Shown piece by piece: positions 63,790 to 64,000 of a DNA stretch of 64,000 nt. The translations under genes were made by a program, and so were the position numbers. Below the pieces are notes generated by a model. The model had not been told where the DNA came from and did not search any database. It saw nothing but the letters and a program-made list of their open reading frames with translations. How positions within the stretch are numbered: the stretch's first letter is position 1; every line of letters starts with the position of its first letter. Source of the DNA: Periplaneta americana (Eukaryota > Arthropoda > Insecta > Blattodea > Blattidae); the NCBI RefSeq assembly GCF_040183065.1, contig NC_091120.1, positions 173,618,488-173,682,487 on the forward strand. The letters are read 5' to 3'.

Positions 63790-64000
63790 AAAAAAGTTGT
63801 TGTTTTCTAATGCCAGTCATTTGACAATAAAGTCATTTGACCTCTTGCACTCCAATATTTTTCAAAGATATTATCATGGTCAGCCACTGAAGCACAGATT
63901 TTGAGGTATTCCGAATCCATTTCTTGGTTTGAGTTGCACAATGGGCAGTTAGGGGACTGATATATTTCCAATTCTATGCAGGTGTTTGGCCAAACAATCA
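63790..64000 (-). pseudogene. LINE ORF2 C-terminus, copy 2, cut by the window edge
   Basis: Same sequence as 54921-55170 (CCTCTTGCACTCCAATATTT, TTTTCAAAGATATTATCATG), and it extends further upstream of the LINE (CACAATGGGCAGTTAGGGGA). Runs beyond the right end of the window. Confidence 0.7.

Overview
The window looks like nuclear DNA from an insect, most likely a cockroach (Blattodea, probably Periplaneta-like). It is AT-rich, has long transposon-filled introns and carries many SINEs, LINEs, hAT, Tc1/mariner, pogo, Harbinger-like and Helitron-like elements. Several dispersed repeats resemble ones I associate with cockroach genomes; that species guess is from memory, not from a search. There are no bacterial genes, CRISPR arrays or functional tRNA/rRNA genes.

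One host gene is clear. It lies on the + strand from about 30.4 to 60.2 kb and is cut into at least nine coding exons, all assembled here from reading frame, splice sites and homology. It encodes an insect BTB/POZ protein of the tramtrack/lola/fruitless type (N-terminal LRWNNH motif). This is followed by a glutamine tract, a basic nuclear-localisation-like stretch, an acidic SUMO-type IKVE site and, at the far end, a SOX/MATA-like HMG box split over two exons. BTB proteins of this family usually carry zinc fingers or HTH/psq domains, so the BTB plus HMG architecture is the most notable protein-level observation. The gene may continue past the last exon seen.

0-30 kb holds no host gene I can recognise. 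It contains a tRNA-derived SINE (321-568), an 849-bp hAT deletion derivative with perfect 8-bp target duplications (2125-2973), a 593-bp MITE, a hAT carrying a C-terminal transposase remnant inserted next to a LINE tail (5184-6276), a probable non-autonomous Helitron (8997-11395), LINE reverse-transcriptase fragments with (TAAG)n or (AATG)n tails, a Harbinger-like element with a Myb/SANT fragment (16246-17779), a Buster-like hAT (18822-19813), a mariner-like element (20515-21501) and a Tc1 element inserted inside a second hAT derivative (21575-23977). A recent 397-bp tandem duplication and a foldback MITE follow at 26.2-27.3 kb.

30-60 kb: the BTB-HMG introns hold further nested elements, including a SINE inside a MITE inside a dispersed repeat (34.1-34.9 kb), a pogo-type MITE (37156-38100), a LINE inside a mariner-like element (47985-49423) and a SINE inside a hAT (58604-59402). 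60.5-63.7 kb is a pogo-family transposon of 3.2 kb whose transposase (about 670 codons, CENP-B-like HTH, DDD catalytic triad, C-terminal PHD-like finger) is broken by one stop and one frameshift. A LINE tail runs off the right edge.

All coordinates and translations were read by eye. Element family names rest on terminal repeats, target duplications and recognisable protein motifs, not on database searches.
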